Positions 51,915 to 61,420 are shown, counted from the first letter of the stretch. The stretch is DNA of 64,000 nucleotides from JAOARY01 sp045345765 (GCA_045345765.1 CP148265.1:2356001-2420000), one strand, 5' to 3'. Notes: generated from the letters alone by a model not told the origin. Program-made: numbers and translations.

Positions 51915-52640
51915 ATGATTTATGTAATAGGTATAGGGCCTGGAAATGAAGAGTATATGACTTATGAATGTAAAGAAGCTATAAAAGATAGTGAAGTTAT
52001 AGTTGGGTACAAAACATATATTAATCTTGTAAAAGATTTGATTAGTGATAAACAAGTAATAGAAAATGGTATGAAAAAAGAAATGGAAAGATGTAAAAAG
52101 GCAATAGAAGAAGCTAAAAAAGGCAAAAAAGTTGCGGTTATAAGTAGTGGAGATGCTGGAATATATGGTATGGCTGGACTTATATTAGAACTTGTTTCAA
52201 AAGAAGAAGAAAAAATAGAAGTTAAAGTAGTAACTGGTGTAACATCATCAATACAAGCAGCTTCAGTTTTAGGTGCACCACTTATGCATGATTTTTGTCA
52301 TATAAGTTTAAGTGATTTATTAACACCTTGGGATTTGATAAAAAAGAGAGTGAAATTAGCCGCAGAAGGTGATTTTGTAATATGTTTTTATAATCCTCGT
52401 TCAAAAGGAAGACCAGACAACTTAAAGATAGCTTTTGAAATAATGAGTGAATATAAGGATTTGGATACTCCTGTTGGAATAGTTAAGAATGCAGGAAGAG
52501 AAAATGAGGAAAAAATAATAACGACAATAGATGATATAGACTTTGAAGATGTTGATATGACTACTATGGTTATAGTAGGTAATAACACGACTTTTATATC
52601 AAATGGAAAAATGATAACTAAAAGAGGCTATGAAATATGA
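51915..52640 (+). CDS. cbiH: Cobalt-precorrin-3B C17-methyltransferase
   Basis: CbiH methylates C17 and drives ring contraction. The 241-aa protein shows IYVIGIGPGNEEYMTYECKE, VAVISSGDAGIYGMAGLILE, VVTGVTSSIQAASVLGAPLMHDFCHISLSDLLTPW and FYNPRSKGRPDNLKIA, the family signature. It overlaps cbiJ by 4 bases. Confidence 0.96.
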   Translation: MIYVIGIGPGNEEYMTYECKEAIKDSEVIVGYKTYINLVKDLISDKQVIENGMKKEMERCKKAIEEAKKGKKVAVISSGDAGIYGMAGLILELVSKEEEKIEVKVVTGVTSSIQAASVLGAPLMHDFCHISLSDLLTPWDLIKKRVKLAAEGDFVICFYNPRSKGRPDNLKIAFEIMSEYKDLDTPVGIVKNAGRENEEKIITTIDDIDFEDVDMTTMVIVGNNTTFISNGKMITKRGYEI

Positions 52641-53386
52641 TAATGATTCTTGGTGGAACATCAGATTCTTATGATATTGCACTTAGATTAGATAAATTAA
52701 ACAAAGATTATTTTATATTTGTAACAACGAAATATGGATATGAAATAATAAAGAATCTAAAAGGGATAAAGAAATTAGCTAAATTAGATTTAGAGGATAT
52801 GATTTATTTTATAAAATTAAATAATATTAATATTCTTCTTGATTTTACACATCCATATGCAATAGAAGCTTCAAAAAATGCTATCAAAGCTTGTTATGAT
52901 ACAAATATCAAATATATTAGATATGAAAGAAAATCGCTTAAATTACCTGAGTATGATAAATATTATATGGTAAGAGATTATCAAGAGAGTATAGATATTG
53001 CAAATAAAATAGGTAAAAAAATATTCCTTTCAACAGGTAGTAAAACTTTGGATTTATATGTGAATAATTTAAAATCAAAGGAGATATATGCTAGAGTACT
53101 TCCAACTAAAGAAGTTATAGATAAATGTTATGATTTGGGTTTATTAGCAGACCAAATAATTGCTATGAAAGGGCCTTTTGATGAGGATTTGAATAATTCT
53201 ATGTTTAAGTTCTTAAATGTAGACACTCTTATAACCAAAGAAAGCGGACAAAAAGGTGGTTATTTAGAGAAAATTAATGCAGGAATAAAAAACAATCTTA
53301 ATATAATAGTAATAAAAAGACAGACTTTGGATTATAAAAATATATATAATGAAATTGATGATGTTATTGATATTTTGGAGGGTTAG
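52637..53386 (+). CDS. cbiJ: Cobalt-precorrin-6A reductase
   Basis: CbiJ reduces precorrin-6A with NAD(P)H. The 249-aa protein begins MIMILGGTSDSYDIALRL and includes LDFTHPYAIEASKNAI, IRYERKSLKLPEYD, IFLSTGSKTLDLYV, RVLPTKEVI and ITKESGQKGGYLEKI. The hemA start follows after only 3 bases, tying the corrin and porphyrin precursor genes into one run. Confidence 0.95.
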   Translation: MIMILGGTSDSYDIALRLDKLNKDYFIFVTTKYGYEIIKNLKGIKKLAKLDLEDMIYFIKLNNINILLDFTHPYAIEASKNAIKACYDTNIKYIRYERKSLKLPEYDKYYMVRDYQESIDIANKIGKKIFLSTGSKTLDLYVNNLKSKEIYARVLPTKEVIDKCYDLGLLADQIIAMKGPFDEDLNNSMFKFLNVDTLITKESGQKGGYLEKINAGIKNNLNIIVIKRQTLDYKNIYNEIDDVIDILEG

Positions 53387-53389
53387 GAA

Positions 53390-54631
53390 ATGAAAGTAGC
53401 TGTTATAGGTGTAAACCATAATAAAGCTCCTATTGAAATTAGAGAAAAAGTATCATTTAGTGAATCAAAAAAAATAGAAGCTACAGACAAGATTCTTGAT
53501 ATGGGAATTAAAGAAGTTGTAATACTTTCAACTTGTAATAGGTCGGAAATTTATATAGTTAGTGATAATAAAAATATAGATTTAGATATAGAAAAAATAA
53601 AGAATTTTTATGTGAATTATTTTAAACAAGAAGAAATAAAGAATTATTTATTTGCTAAAAAAGGACTCGATTCTATATACCATATTTATAATGTATCATG
53701 TGGACTTGATTCTATTGTTTTGGGTGAAGATCAAATTTTAGGACAAGTAAAAGACAGTATTATATTTGCTATAGAAACAGGAGGAAGTTCAAAGATATTA
53801 AATAAATTATTTAGAGAAGCGGTTACAACTTCTAAAAAAGTAAAAACAAAATTAAAAATATCTCAAAATCCACTATCTATAAGTTATATAGGAATAAAAT
53901 ATTTAAAAAAGAAATTAAAATCATTTGAAAACAAAAAAGTTTTTATAATAGGTGCAGGTCATATGAGTAAGTTAGCACTTAATCATATAATGGAAGAAAA
54001 TTTAGCAAAGATTTATATGGCAAATAGAAGTAAGAAGAATTTATTAGAGCTTATTTTTGATTATGAAAATATAGAAATAGTAGGGTTTGAACAAAGATAT
54101 CAGATATTAGAAGATATAGACATATTAATTTGTGCAACGGGAGCACCTCATACAATAATAAAAAAAGAAGATATAAAAAATATAAATAAAGAACTATATA
54201 TAATGGATATAGCTCTTCCAAGAGATGTCGAGGATGAAGTTGGAGAACTTGATAATATTAATTTATATACAATAGATGATTTAAAAGAATTATCAAAAGA
54301 AAGTATGAAAAAAAGAGAAGAATTATCAATAAAAGCAAAAGAAATGATAAAAGAAGATGTCGATGAATTTTTAACATGGGCTAAAAATACAAAGGTAGAT
54401 AAAACAATAAAATCACTAAACCAAAAATGTAATCTAATAAAAGTTGATACAGTTGATTATATAGATAAAAAATTAAAACTAAGCTGTAAAGATAAAAAAA
54501 TCGTAGATAAAATGATTAATTCGGCGTTAAAAAGAGTTATAAGAGAACCTGTATTAAAATTAAAAGATATTAATGATGAAGAAAAGAAAAAATTATATAT
54601 GAAAGTCTTAGATGAATTATTTGAATTTTAA
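53390..54631 (+). CDS. hemA: Glutamyl-tRNA reductase
   Basis: HemA reduces glutamyl-tRNA to glutamate-1-semialdehyde, the first step of C5-pathway tetrapyrrole synthesis. The 413-aa protein has GVNHNKAPIEIREKVSFSE, the catalytic cysteine in ILSTCNRSEIY, VSCGLDSIVLGEDQILGQVK, the NADP-binding VFIIGAGHMSKLA, and a C-terminal helical dimerisation region. AGGGTTAGGA precedes the ATG. HemL, encoded at 58806, takes the product. Confidence 0.97.
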   Translation: MKVAVIGVNHNKAPIEIREKVSFSESKKIEATDKILDMGIKEVVILSTCNRSEIYIVSDNKNIDLDIEKIKNFYVNYFKQEEIKNYLFAKKGLDSIYHIYNVSCGLDSIVLGEDQILGQVKDSIIFAIETGGSSKILNKLFREAVTTSKKVKTKLKISQNPLSISYIGIKYLKKKLKSFENKKVFIIGAGHMSKLALNHIMEENLAKIYMANRSKKNLLELIFDYENIEIVGFEQRYQILEDIDILICATGAPHTIIKKEDIKNINKELYIMDIALPRDVEDEVGELDNINLYTIDDLKELSKESMKKREELSIKAKEMIKEDVDEFLTWAKNTKVDKTIKSLNQKCNLIKVDTVDYIDKKLKLSCKDKKIVDKMINSALKRVIREPVLKLKDINDEEKKKLYMKVLDELFEF

Positions 54632-54676
54632 TGTCTAATTAACATTTAGATATATAAATAAAAAAGGAGAGAATTT

Positions 54677-55303
54677 ATGTATTTTCCTTTGATGATAGAT
54701 TTGAAAAATAAAGATATATTAGTATTTGGCGGCGGAAAAATGGCTTGTAAAAGAATCAAGAAACTAATAAAATATGAGCCGAATATAAAAATTATCGCCA
54801 AAGAATTTGATGATAAGATATTCAAACTTCAAGAAAAATATTATAAAAACATTACCATAGTAAATAAATCATATGATAAGAAATTAATAGATAAATCATA
54901 TTTTCTTATTATAGCAGCATTAGATGATAATGAAAAGAATGAAGAAATATCACAAATAGCTAAAGAAAAAAATATCTTAATAAATAATATGTCTAATTTT
55001 AAAAGTGCAGATATATTATTTCCAGCATTTATAGATGAAGAAGATATTAAAATAAGCATATGTACAAATGGTGCATCACCTAATATATCAAAAGCGTTAA
55101 AAAAAGAAATAAAAAAATTAATAGATGATGATTTAAAAGATAAATTAAAAGAATTAAGAGAATTAAGATGTTTTTTGAAAGATAAACTAGATGAAGAAAA
55201 AAGACATAAAATATTAAAAAAAGCATCCAAAATGAATTTAAAAGAAATTTTAGATTTAAAAAAGGAGTTAAAAAATGAAATTAAAGATTGGAACAAGAGG
55301 TAG
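54677..55303 (+). CDS. Precorrin-2 dehydrogenase (SirC/Met8-like)
   Basis: The protein oxidises precorrin-2 to sirohydrochlorin with NAD, the branch point to siroheme and to the cobalt-early corrin route. The 208-aa sequence starts YFPLMIDLKNKDILVFGGGKMACKRIKKL, the CysG-N/Met8 NAD-binding motif, and has FLIIAALDDNEKNEEIS, NNMSNFKSADILFPAF and CTNGASPNISKALKKEI. The SAM-dependent methyltransferase part is absent here and is supplied by the cobA-hemD gene. It overlaps hemC by 29 bases. Confidence 0.9.
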   Translation: MYFPLMIDLKNKDILVFGGGKMACKRIKKLIKYEPNIKIIAKEFDDKIFKLQEKYYKNITIVNKSYDKKLIDKSYFLIIAALDDNEKNEEISQIAKEKNILINNMSNFKSADILFPAFIDEEDIKISICTNGASPNISKALKKEIKKLIDDDLKDKLKELRELRCFLKDKLDEEKRHKILKKASKMNLKEILDLKKELKNEIKDWNKR

Positions 55304-56174
55304 CAAATTAGCATTAACTCAAACTAATTTGATAATAGATAAATTAAAAAAAATAGATAATACCCTAGATATAGAAATCAAAATCATAAAGACAAAAGGA
55401 GATATTATCCTAGACAAAGCATTAGATAAAATCGGTGATAAAGGATTATTTGTAAAAGAAATAGAAAATGAATTATTAAATGAAGAAATAGATTTGGCAG
55501 TTCATAGTATGAAAGATATGCCTTCAGTTCAACCACAAGGACTCAAATTAGAATCGGCATTTGAAAGAGAAGATTATAGAGATATTCTAATAACTAAAGA
55601 AGGTATCAAGTCACTTGATGATATACCAAAAAATGCGAAGATAGGAACAGGTAGCAAAAGAAGAAAATATCAACTTCTGGATAGAAGAAATGATTTACAA
55701 ATGATACCAATAAGAGGGAATGTTGAAACAAGAATAAGAAAAATAGAGGAATTAAACCTTTTTGGTGTAATATTAGCATATGCAGGTGTCAAAAGACTTA
55801 ATTTGCATAAAGAATTAGAAGATAAAATATATGCATTTAATGAAGATGAGATGATACCAGCACCAGCACAAGGAATATTAGGAATTGAATACAAAGAAGA
55901 TAGAAAAGATATACAAAATCTAGTTGAAAATATTATAGACGAAAAAAACAAAATAATGTGTGATGCAGAAAGAAGTTATTTAAAGGGGCTTGATGGAAGT
56001 TGTCATATTCCAATGGGTGCAATTGCTAAAGTTGATGATAATAAGCTTACAATTAAAGCTGTGTATGGACTTAGTGATGGTTCAAAATTAATAAAAAAAG
56101 AAATTCAAGGTAATATAGAGGATGCAAAAATCTTAGGTCAAAAATTAGCTAATTTAATTAAGGAGGAACTTTAA
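55275..56174 (+). CDS. hemC: Hydroxymethylbilane synthase (porphobilinogen deaminase)
   Basis: HemC polymerises four porphobilinogens. The 299-aa protein starts LKIGTRGSKLALTQTNLI, and includes DLAVHSMKDMPSVQP, IGTGSKRRKYQLL, IRGNVETRIRKI, and the dipyrromethane-carrying cysteine in LDGSCHIPMGA. All catalytic elements are present. GGAGTT precedes the ATG inside the upstream gene. Its stop overlaps the cobA-hemD start by one base. Confidence 0.97.
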   Translation: MKLKIGTRGSKLALTQTNLIIDKLKKIDNTLDIEIKIIKTKGDIILDKALDKIGDKGLFVKEIENELLNEEIDLAVHSMKDMPSVQPQGLKLESAFEREDYRDILITKEGIKSLDDIPKNAKIGTGSKRRKYQLLDRRNDLQMIPIRGNVETRIRKIEELNLFGVILAYAGVKRLNLHKELEDKIYAFNEDEMIPAPAQGILGIEYKEDRKDIQNLVENIIDEKNKIMCDAERSYLKGLDGSCHIPMGAIAKVDDNKLTIKAVYGLSDGSKLIKKEIQGNIEDAKILGQKLANLIKEEL

Positions 56175-57670
56175 TGAGTAAAGTTTATCTTATAGGAGCA
56201 GGGCCAGGTGATGAGAAGCTTATAACCTTAAAAGGTTTTGAAATATTAAAAAAAGCCGATGTTATAGTTTATGATAGACTCGCAAATCCTTCATTTTTGG
56301 AATACAAAAAAGATGATGCGAAGCTTTATTATGTTGGAAAACAATCTTCAAATCATTATAAAACACAAGATGAAATAAATGATATAATATGCGAGTGTGC
56401 AAAAGAAGGAAAAATAGTAGCTAGATTAAAAGGTGGAGATCCTTATGTATTTGGTAGAGGCGCAGAAGAAGCTAAATATCTACTAGATAGAGGGATTGAC
56501 TTTGAAGTTGTTCCTGGAATAACTTCTGCGATAGGTGGACTTGCTTACGCTGGAATCCCTATAACACATAGAGATTATTCATCATCATTTCATGTATTTA
56601 CAGGACATTTTAAGGATGATGATAGAGCATTAGATTATGACTCAATTGTTAAATTAAATGGAACTTTGGTATTTTTGATGGGAATGAAAAATTTATCAAA
56701 GATAACAAAGAATCTGATTCAAGCTGGAAAAAATAAAGATACCAAAGTTGCTATTATAAATTGGGCAACAAGAACATTCCAAAAAACTGTAACAGGAACA
56801 TTAGAAACGATAGAAGATGTAGTTATAAAAAATAATATGACATCACCTTCGTTAATAGTTGTTGGTGATGTAGTAAATCTTAGAGAAGAACTTAATTTCT
56901 TTGAATCTAAATTACTTTTTAACAAAAATATATTAGTTACAAGAGCAAGAAAGCAAGCAAGTAAATTATCGGCGATGATAAAAGAATATGGTGGAAATCC
57001 AATTGAGATACCAGCTATAAAAATAGAGCCTATTACAAAAGATAATAAAGAATTAGAAGAATCTATAAATAAATTAAATGAATACAGTCATATTATATTT
57101 ACAAGTGTAAATGGTGTTAAAATATTTATGGACTATATATTTACGATAGGCAAAGATATAAGATGTCTGTCTCATATGAAATTTTGTGTAATAGGAAAGG
57201 CTACAAAAAAGGAATTAGAAAACTATCATATAAATGCAGATATAATGCCAAAGAATTATGTGGCTGAAGATGTAATTGAAGAAGTAAAAAAATATATAGA
57301 TTCAAGTTCAAAAATATTAATGCCAAGAGCTAAAGAAGCTAGAACAATAATAAAAGATGAATTAGAAAAACTATGTCAAATAGATGAGATAAAAATATAT
57401 AAAACAATAAAAGATAATGTGGATAAGGAAAATGTAAAACAATTATTAAAAGATAAAAAAATAGATTATATTACTTTCGCTAGTTCATCAACAGTAAAAA
57501 ACTTTGTTGATTTAATAGATGGCGAAATTGATTTAATAAATGATTCAAAAATAATATCAATTGGACCAATAACATCAGATACTATAAAAAATCTAGAGTT
57601 AAATTTGTATAAAGAAGCAGATGAATATACAATAGATGGTGTTTTTAGTACAATAATAAAAGATTTATAG
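56174..57670 (+). CDS. cobA-hemD: Uroporphyrinogen-III C-methyltransferase / uroporphyrinogen-III synthase fusion
   Basis: The first ~240 residues are SUMT: KVYLIGAGPGDEKLITLKG, VIVYDRLANPSFL, VARLKGGDPYVFGRGAEEA, VVPGITSAIGGLAYAGIPITHRD and LVFLMGMKNL. The remainder (about 245-498) is HemD: NILVTRARKQASKLSAMI, YSHIIFTSVNGVKIFMDYI, YVAEDVIEEV and YITFASSSTVKNFVDL. One chain thus closes the ring and methylates C2 and C7 to precorrin-2, a common clostridial fusion. GGAGG lies just upstream of the ATG in the hemC tail. Confidence 0.96.
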   Translation: MSKVYLIGAGPGDEKLITLKGFEILKKADVIVYDRLANPSFLEYKKDDAKLYYVGKQSSNHYKTQDEINDIICECAKEGKIVARLKGGDPYVFGRGAEEAKYLLDRGIDFEVVPGITSAIGGLAYAGIPITHRDYSSSFHVFTGHFKDDDRALDYDSIVKLNGTLVFLMGMKNLSKITKNLIQAGKNKDTKVAIINWATRTFQKTVTGTLETIEDVVIKNNMTSPSLIVVGDVVNLREELNFFESKLLFNKNILVTRARKQASKLSAMIKEYGGNPIEIPAIKIEPITKDNKELEESINKLNEYSHIIFTSVNGVKIFMDYIFTIGKDIRCLSHMKFCVIGKATKKELENYHINADIMPKNYVAEDVIEEVKKYIDSSSKILMPRAKEARTIIKDELEKLCQIDEIKIYKTIKDNVDKENVKQLLKDKKIDYITFASSSTVKNFVDLIDGEIDLINDSKIISIGPITSDTIKNLELNLYKEADEYTIDGVFSTIIKDL

Positions 57671-57683
57671 GGGGCAATACAAA

Positions 57684-58679
57684 ATGGATAGAATTGATAG
57701 CAAAATAAGATTAAGAAGATTAAGAAATAGTGAGAATATAAGAAGTTTGGTAAGAGAAACAAGACTTAATATATCGGATTTTATATATCCTTTATTCGTT
57801 GTTGAAGGAGAAAATATAAAAAAAGAAATTCCATCATTAAAGGAAAATTACCATTTTTCAATAGATAGATTAGAAGAAGAAATAAAAGAATTAACTGAGC
57901 TTGGAATCAAAGCTATTATATTATTTGGACTTCCAAAATATAAGGATGAATGTGGTTCAGCATCGTATATGGATGATGGAATAGTTCAAAAGGCAATAAG
58001 AAAAGTAAAAGAAATAAATAATGAAATGGTTGTAATAACAGATGTTTGTATGTGTTCTTATACATCACATGGTCATTGTGGGATATTAAGTGAAGATGGA
58101 GAACTTCTAAATGATGAAACTCTAAAATATTTATCAAAAATAGCAGTATCGCATGCAAAAGCAGGTGCTGATATGGTTGCACCTTCTGATATGATGGACT
58201 TTAGAATAGAACATATGAGAAATGCATTAGATGATAATGGATATACTAATGTATCTATAATGGCTTATTCAGCTAAATATGCTTCAGCATTTTATGGACC
58301 ATTTAGAGATGCTGCTGATTCTGCACCATCTTTTGGAGATAGAAAGACATATCAAATGGATCCAGCTAATTCAAATGAAGCTATAAGAGAATGTGAATTA
58401 GATATTAACGAAGGTGCAGATATAATTATGGTAAAACCAGCACTTTCTTATTTAGATGTTATAAGAAGAGCCAAAGATACATTTAATATGCATATGTGTG
58501 CTTATAGTGTTAGTGGAGAATATGCAATGCTTAAAAACGCTGTAGATGTGGGATTATTGTCAGAATCAGCAATAGAGGAATCTTTAATATCAATAAAAAG
58601 AGCTGGAGCAGATATGATAATAACTTATTTTGCAAAATATATGGCAAAAAAATTAAAAGATGAAACTTGTAGAGCATAA
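57684..58679 (+). CDS. hemB: Delta-aminolevulinic acid dehydratase (porphobilinogen synthase)
   Basis: HemB condenses two ALA into porphobilinogen. The 331-aa protein has RLRRLRNSENIRSLVRETRL, the zinc-binding DVCMCSYTSHGHCGI, the active-site lysines in MAYSAKYASAFYGPFRDAA and IIMVKPALSYLDVI, and YSVSGEYAM. The cysteine-rich site indicates a zinc-dependent enzyme, as opposed to the magnesium type. GGGGG precedes the ATG. Its substrate ALA comes from HemA and HemL. Confidence 0.97.
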   Translation: MDRIDSKIRLRRLRNSENIRSLVRETRLNISDFIYPLFVVEGENIKKEIPSLKENYHFSIDRLEEEIKELTELGIKAIILFGLPKYKDECGSASYMDDGIVQKAIRKVKEINNEMVVITDVCMCSYTSHGHCGILSEDGELLNDETLKYLSKIAVSHAKAGADMVAPSDMMDFRIEHMRNALDDNGYTNVSIMAYSAKYASAFYGPFRDAADSAPSFGDRKTYQMDPANSNEAIRECELDINEGADIIMVKPALSYLDVIRRAKDTFNMHMCAYSVSGEYAMLKNAVDVGLLSESAIEESLISIKRAGADMIITYFAKYMAKKLKDETCRA

Positions 58680-58736
58680 TAATAGGTAAATAAAACATCA
58701 AAAAAGCGTCAAAAGAAAAATAAAATATCAATTTTA

Positions 58737-58779
58737 TATCGTCAAAAATCTTAAATTAGCTTTAATATTTTTGACGATA
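58737..58779 (+). terminator. Perfect inverted repeat between hemB and hemL
   Basis: TATCGTCAAAAAT (58737-58749) and ATTTTTGACGATA (58767-58779) form a 13-bp stem with a 17-base loop. Only A-rich sequence follows, so it may be a weak terminator or an mRNA-processing hairpin; hemL could have partly separate expression. Confidence 0.5.
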
Positions 58780-58805
58780 AAATAAATCAAGAGATGAGGG
58801 TTATT

Positions 58806-60113
58806 ATGGAATTTAATAAATCAAAAGAAATATATAATGAAGCTGTTAAATACATACCTGGTGGAGTTAATTCGCCAGTTAGAGCGTTCAAATCAGTTGG
58901 TATGGAACCAATATTTATAGAAAGAGCTAAGGGTGCAAAGATATATGATGCAGATTCAAATGAATATACAGATTATATATGTTCATGGGGTCCACTTATA
59001 TTAGGACACAGTAATGATGAACTGTTAGAAGGTTTTGTTGACATATTAAAGAAAGGAACTTCTTATGGAGTACCAACAAAGATAGAAGTAGATGTAGCAA
59101 AATTCATATGCCAAAACTACACACAAGTAGAGATGGTCAGAATGGTTAACTCAGGAACAGAAGCTACAATGAGTGCTCTTAGAACAGCTAGAGCTTATAC
59201 TAAGAGAAATAAAATAGTTAAATTTGAAGGTTGTTATCATGGTCATTCTGATTCATTATTAGTTAAATCAGGATCAGGAACTATAACTTATAATGTACCG
59301 ACAAGTCCAGGTGTTCCAGAGGATACAATAAAAGATACATTGGTTTGTAGATATAATGATTTGGAATCTGTTATAAATGTGTTTGATGAATATAAAGACC
59401 AAATTGCAGCAGTTATAGTAGAGCCTGTTGCAGGAAATATGGGTGTAGTACCAGCTACAAAAGAGTTCTTAGAAGGACTTAGAAAGATAACGAAAGATAA
59501 TAATTCAGTACTTATTTTTGATGAAGTAATAACAGGATTTAGACTTGCATTTGGTGGTGCAAAAGAGGTATATGGTGTGGAAGCTGATATGACTTGTTTT
59601 GGTAAAATAATAGGAGCAGGACTTCCAGTTGGAGCATATGGAGGAAAGAAAGAGATAATGGAGATGGTATCACCACTTGGACCGGTTTATCAAGCAGGAA
59701 CACTTTCTGGAAATCCGCTTGCCATGTATATGGGATATAAGAATTTATTAATTCTAAAAGAAAGAAAAGATGATATATATAATCATATGGAGAGATTAGC
59801 TAAGAAATTAGAATCAGGATTTAATAAAATTATAGAAGAATTAAATTTAGCCGATAAACTTTGTGTGAGTAGAATTAATGGGATGATTTCTCTATTTTTT
59901 ACAAGTGGACCTATTATAAGCTATGATAGTGTTAAAGACTGTGATACTAATATGTATGGAAAATTCTTTAGAGCAATGTTGGAAAGAGGATTTCTTTTAC
60001 CACCAGCTCAGTTTGAAGGTTTCTTTTTGTCGTATGCTCATACAGATGAAGATGTAGATAGAACTATTGAAGCAACAAAAGAGGCAATTAAAGAGATATA
60101 TTCTATAAATTAA
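58806..60113 (+). CDS. hemL: Glutamate-1-semialdehyde 2,1-aminomutase
   Basis: HemL is a PLP enzyme making 5-aminolevulinate. ATG 58806 follows GATGAGG; the ATG at 58794 is inside that site. The 435-aa protein shows YIPGGVNSPVRAFKSVG, MVNSGTEATMSALRTARAYT, CYHGHSDSLL, VLIFDEVITGFRLAFGGA and the PLP lysine in TCFGKIIGAGLPVGAYGG. It ends the tetrapyrrole block; a terminator follows at 60230. Confidence 0.97.
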   Translation: MEFNKSKEIYNEAVKYIPGGVNSPVRAFKSVGMEPIFIERAKGAKIYDADSNEYTDYICSWGPLILGHSNDELLEGFVDILKKGTSYGVPTKIEVDVAKFICQNYTQVEMVRMVNSGTEATMSALRTARAYTKRNKIVKFEGCYHGHSDSLLVKSGSGTITYNVPTSPGVPEDTIKDTLVCRYNDLESVINVFDEYKDQIAAVIVEPVAGNMGVVPATKEFLEGLRKITKDNNSVLIFDEVITGFRLAFGGAKEVYGVEADMTCFGKIIGAGLPVGAYGGKKEIMEMVSPLGPVYQAGTLSGNPLAMYMGYKNLLILKERKDDIYNHMERLAKKLESGFNKIIEELNLADKLCVSRINGMISLFFTSGPIISYDSVKDCDTNMYGKFFRAMLERGFLLPPAQFEGFFLSYAHTDEDVDRTIEATKEAIKEIYSIN

Positions 60114-60229
60114 CATACATTTGTTTTATATATAATTTTATATATATGACAAAATACGATAAATACGTAAATCTGTAAAATATTTATTTGATTTATATAA
60201 TGAAAAAACGTCTGTGTTTTACAATTACT

Positions 60230-60266
60230 AAAAAAGATGCTATAATTTCCATAGTATCTTTTTTAT
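60230..60266 (+). terminator. Terminator after the tetrapyrrole gene block
   Basis: AAAAAAGATGCTAT and ATAGTATCTTTTTT arms with a 7-base loop and T-run. Confidence 0.88.
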
Positions 60267-60379
60267 AATTTATTGATTTTAATAGATTATTTTAGTGAAA
60301 ATTTCTGAGATTAAATTCTAATTAAAATAATTATTGGATTTATATTTTATAGAAAAAGAAGTTGTAATAGGAGTATTTT

Positions 60380-61006
60380 ATGAGTGAGCAAAAATTGAGT
60401 AAACAGACAAGTAGTAGAATAATGAAGAAGATTGCAAAATTGATTGAAGTAGAATATGAATCAGATGAAATTCAGGTTGCAGAATATTCTGTAGAGGCAT
60501 TTTTAATGAATTTATACAAGCTACCTATAATTTTTGGTATTGCTTATTTCTTAGGAATATTTAAAGAAAGTATCTTTGTATATGTAATTATGGCAATAAT
60601 GAGAGGCTGTGCTTGGGGAGTCCATCTAAAAACAAGCACTGGTTGTTTGATTTTTACTATGTGTTATATATATATAAATATATATATATCTAAGAGCATA
60701 GCGTTTAATTGGATTTTAGTAATAGTATTATTAGTTGGAGGATTTATTAATTATTATAAATATGCTCCAGCTGATACCGAAGATAGACCTTGTTTGGATA
60801 CGAATCTTAGACAAAGAATGTGGAAGAAGACCATATTTCTTTTTTCTGTAATTAATATATTTAACTTAATGGTTTTTAAATTATATAATTATACTGAGAT
60901 TTTTTATATGGTCTTAATTTCGATATTTTTTGTATCTTTGATGATACATCCATTAATGTATAGAATTTTTGATAGGGGGTATAGGAATTATGAAAAATAT
61001 AGCTAA
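60380..61006 (+). CDS. agrB: AgrB-like accessory gene regulator protease
   Basis: AgrB is a membrane cysteine endopeptidase that trims and cyclises the AgrD precursor to the autoinducing peptide. The 208-aa protein has four to six membrane segments and the signature RGCAWGVHLKTSTGC, holding the catalytic His and Cys, followed by YAPADTEDRPCLD. An AGGAG site precedes the ATG. The agrD start overlaps its last codons by 17 bases. The AgrC-like kinase is convergent, at 61421, and the only AgrA-like regulator in the window is at 13372. Confidence 0.93.
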   Translation: MSEQKLSKQTSSRIMKKIAKLIEVEYESDEIQVAEYSVEAFLMNLYKLPIIFGIAYFLGIFKESIFVYVIMAIMRGCAWGVHLKTSTGCLIFTMCYIYINIYISKSIAFNWILVIVLLVGGFINYYKYAPADTEDRPCLDTNLRQRMWKKTIFLFSVINIFNLMVFKLYNYTEIFYMVLISIFFVSLMIHPLMYRIFDRGYRNYEKYS

Positions 61007-61124
61007 AAAATTACTGAAAAAAATGGTAAAAGGACTTAATACTATGGCTTATTCATCTTCATTTAGTTGCATAATAGCATCTGGTGAAGAACCAAAAATG
61101 CCTAAATGTATGATAAAAAAATAG
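60990..61124 (+). CDS. agrD: AgrD-like autoinducing peptide precursor (44 aa)
   Basis: The small gene starts at ATG 60990, with AGGGGG upstream, inside the end of agrB. The product has the AgrD plan: amphipathic N-terminal helix MKNIAKKLLKKMVKGLN, a central peptide around YSSSFSCIIASG, and an acidic, Pro-containing C-terminal tail EEPKMPKCMIKK. The cysteine in FSCIIAS is the likely thiolactone residue, with a ring of about C-I-I-A-S; the exact cleavage sites are inferred. The tail has an extra Cys. A terminator follows at 61136. Confidence 0.85.
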   Translation: MKNIAKKLLKKMVKGLNTMAYSSSFSCIIASGEEPKMPKCMIKK

Positions 61125-61135
61125 ATTACCAAAAA

Positions 61136-61190
61136 GATGCTGTTGCATTGACATAAAAATAATGTTGATGCGATAGCGTTTTTTATTTTG
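61136..61190 (+). terminator. Terminator of agrBD
   Basis: GATGCTGTTGCATTGACAT and ATGTTGATGCGATAGCG pair with a few wobbles, followed by TTTTTTATTTT. Confidence 0.75.
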
Positions 61191-61212
61191 AAAAAATTAT
61201 GTTTATTAATTT

Positions 61213-61411
61213 GGCTCTTTGTCAAATGGTGTTGGTGAAGAAATTTAGCAAGAGAAAATATAATTCTTGAAGGTAGTATGAAAATGAAAAAAATCATTTT
61301 CATACTACCTTTTTTTGAGATAGATAAGTGTATTTTATACTAAATAAGACTTATATTAAGTGCAAAAAAATAAGTGTTGGATATTTAACCAACACAAAAG
61401 ATTATACAACT
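61213..61411. mobile_element. ISL3-like mini-element (about 199 bp, MITE-like)
   Basis: The left end GGCTCTTTGTCAAATGG, then TGTTGGTGAAG, and the right end AACCAACACAAAAGATTATACAAC match the two ends of the 376-bp element at 12524-12899. Both copies share the GGTAGTAT...ATACTACC hairpin (here 61272-61309, with a T-run on the plus strand) and GCAAAAAAATAAGTGTTGG near the right end. No transposase codons remain in this copy. It separates agrBD from the convergent kinase gene. Confidence 0.65.
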
Positions 61412-61420
61412 ATAAAAATA

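Noticed and set aside
54841..55314. 157-codon minus-strand frame opposite the precorrin-2 dehydrogenase gene (and similar long antisense frames at 49331-49732, 24935-25255 and 32255-32611)
   Set aside because: They are Ser/Phe/Ile-rich mirror frames of AT-rich real genes and lack ribosome sites.
61049..61303. 84-codon minus-strand frame over agrD and the mini-element
   Set aside because: It is antisense to agrD and the IS-derived hairpin, has no ribosome site, and its sequence is explained by the element ends.
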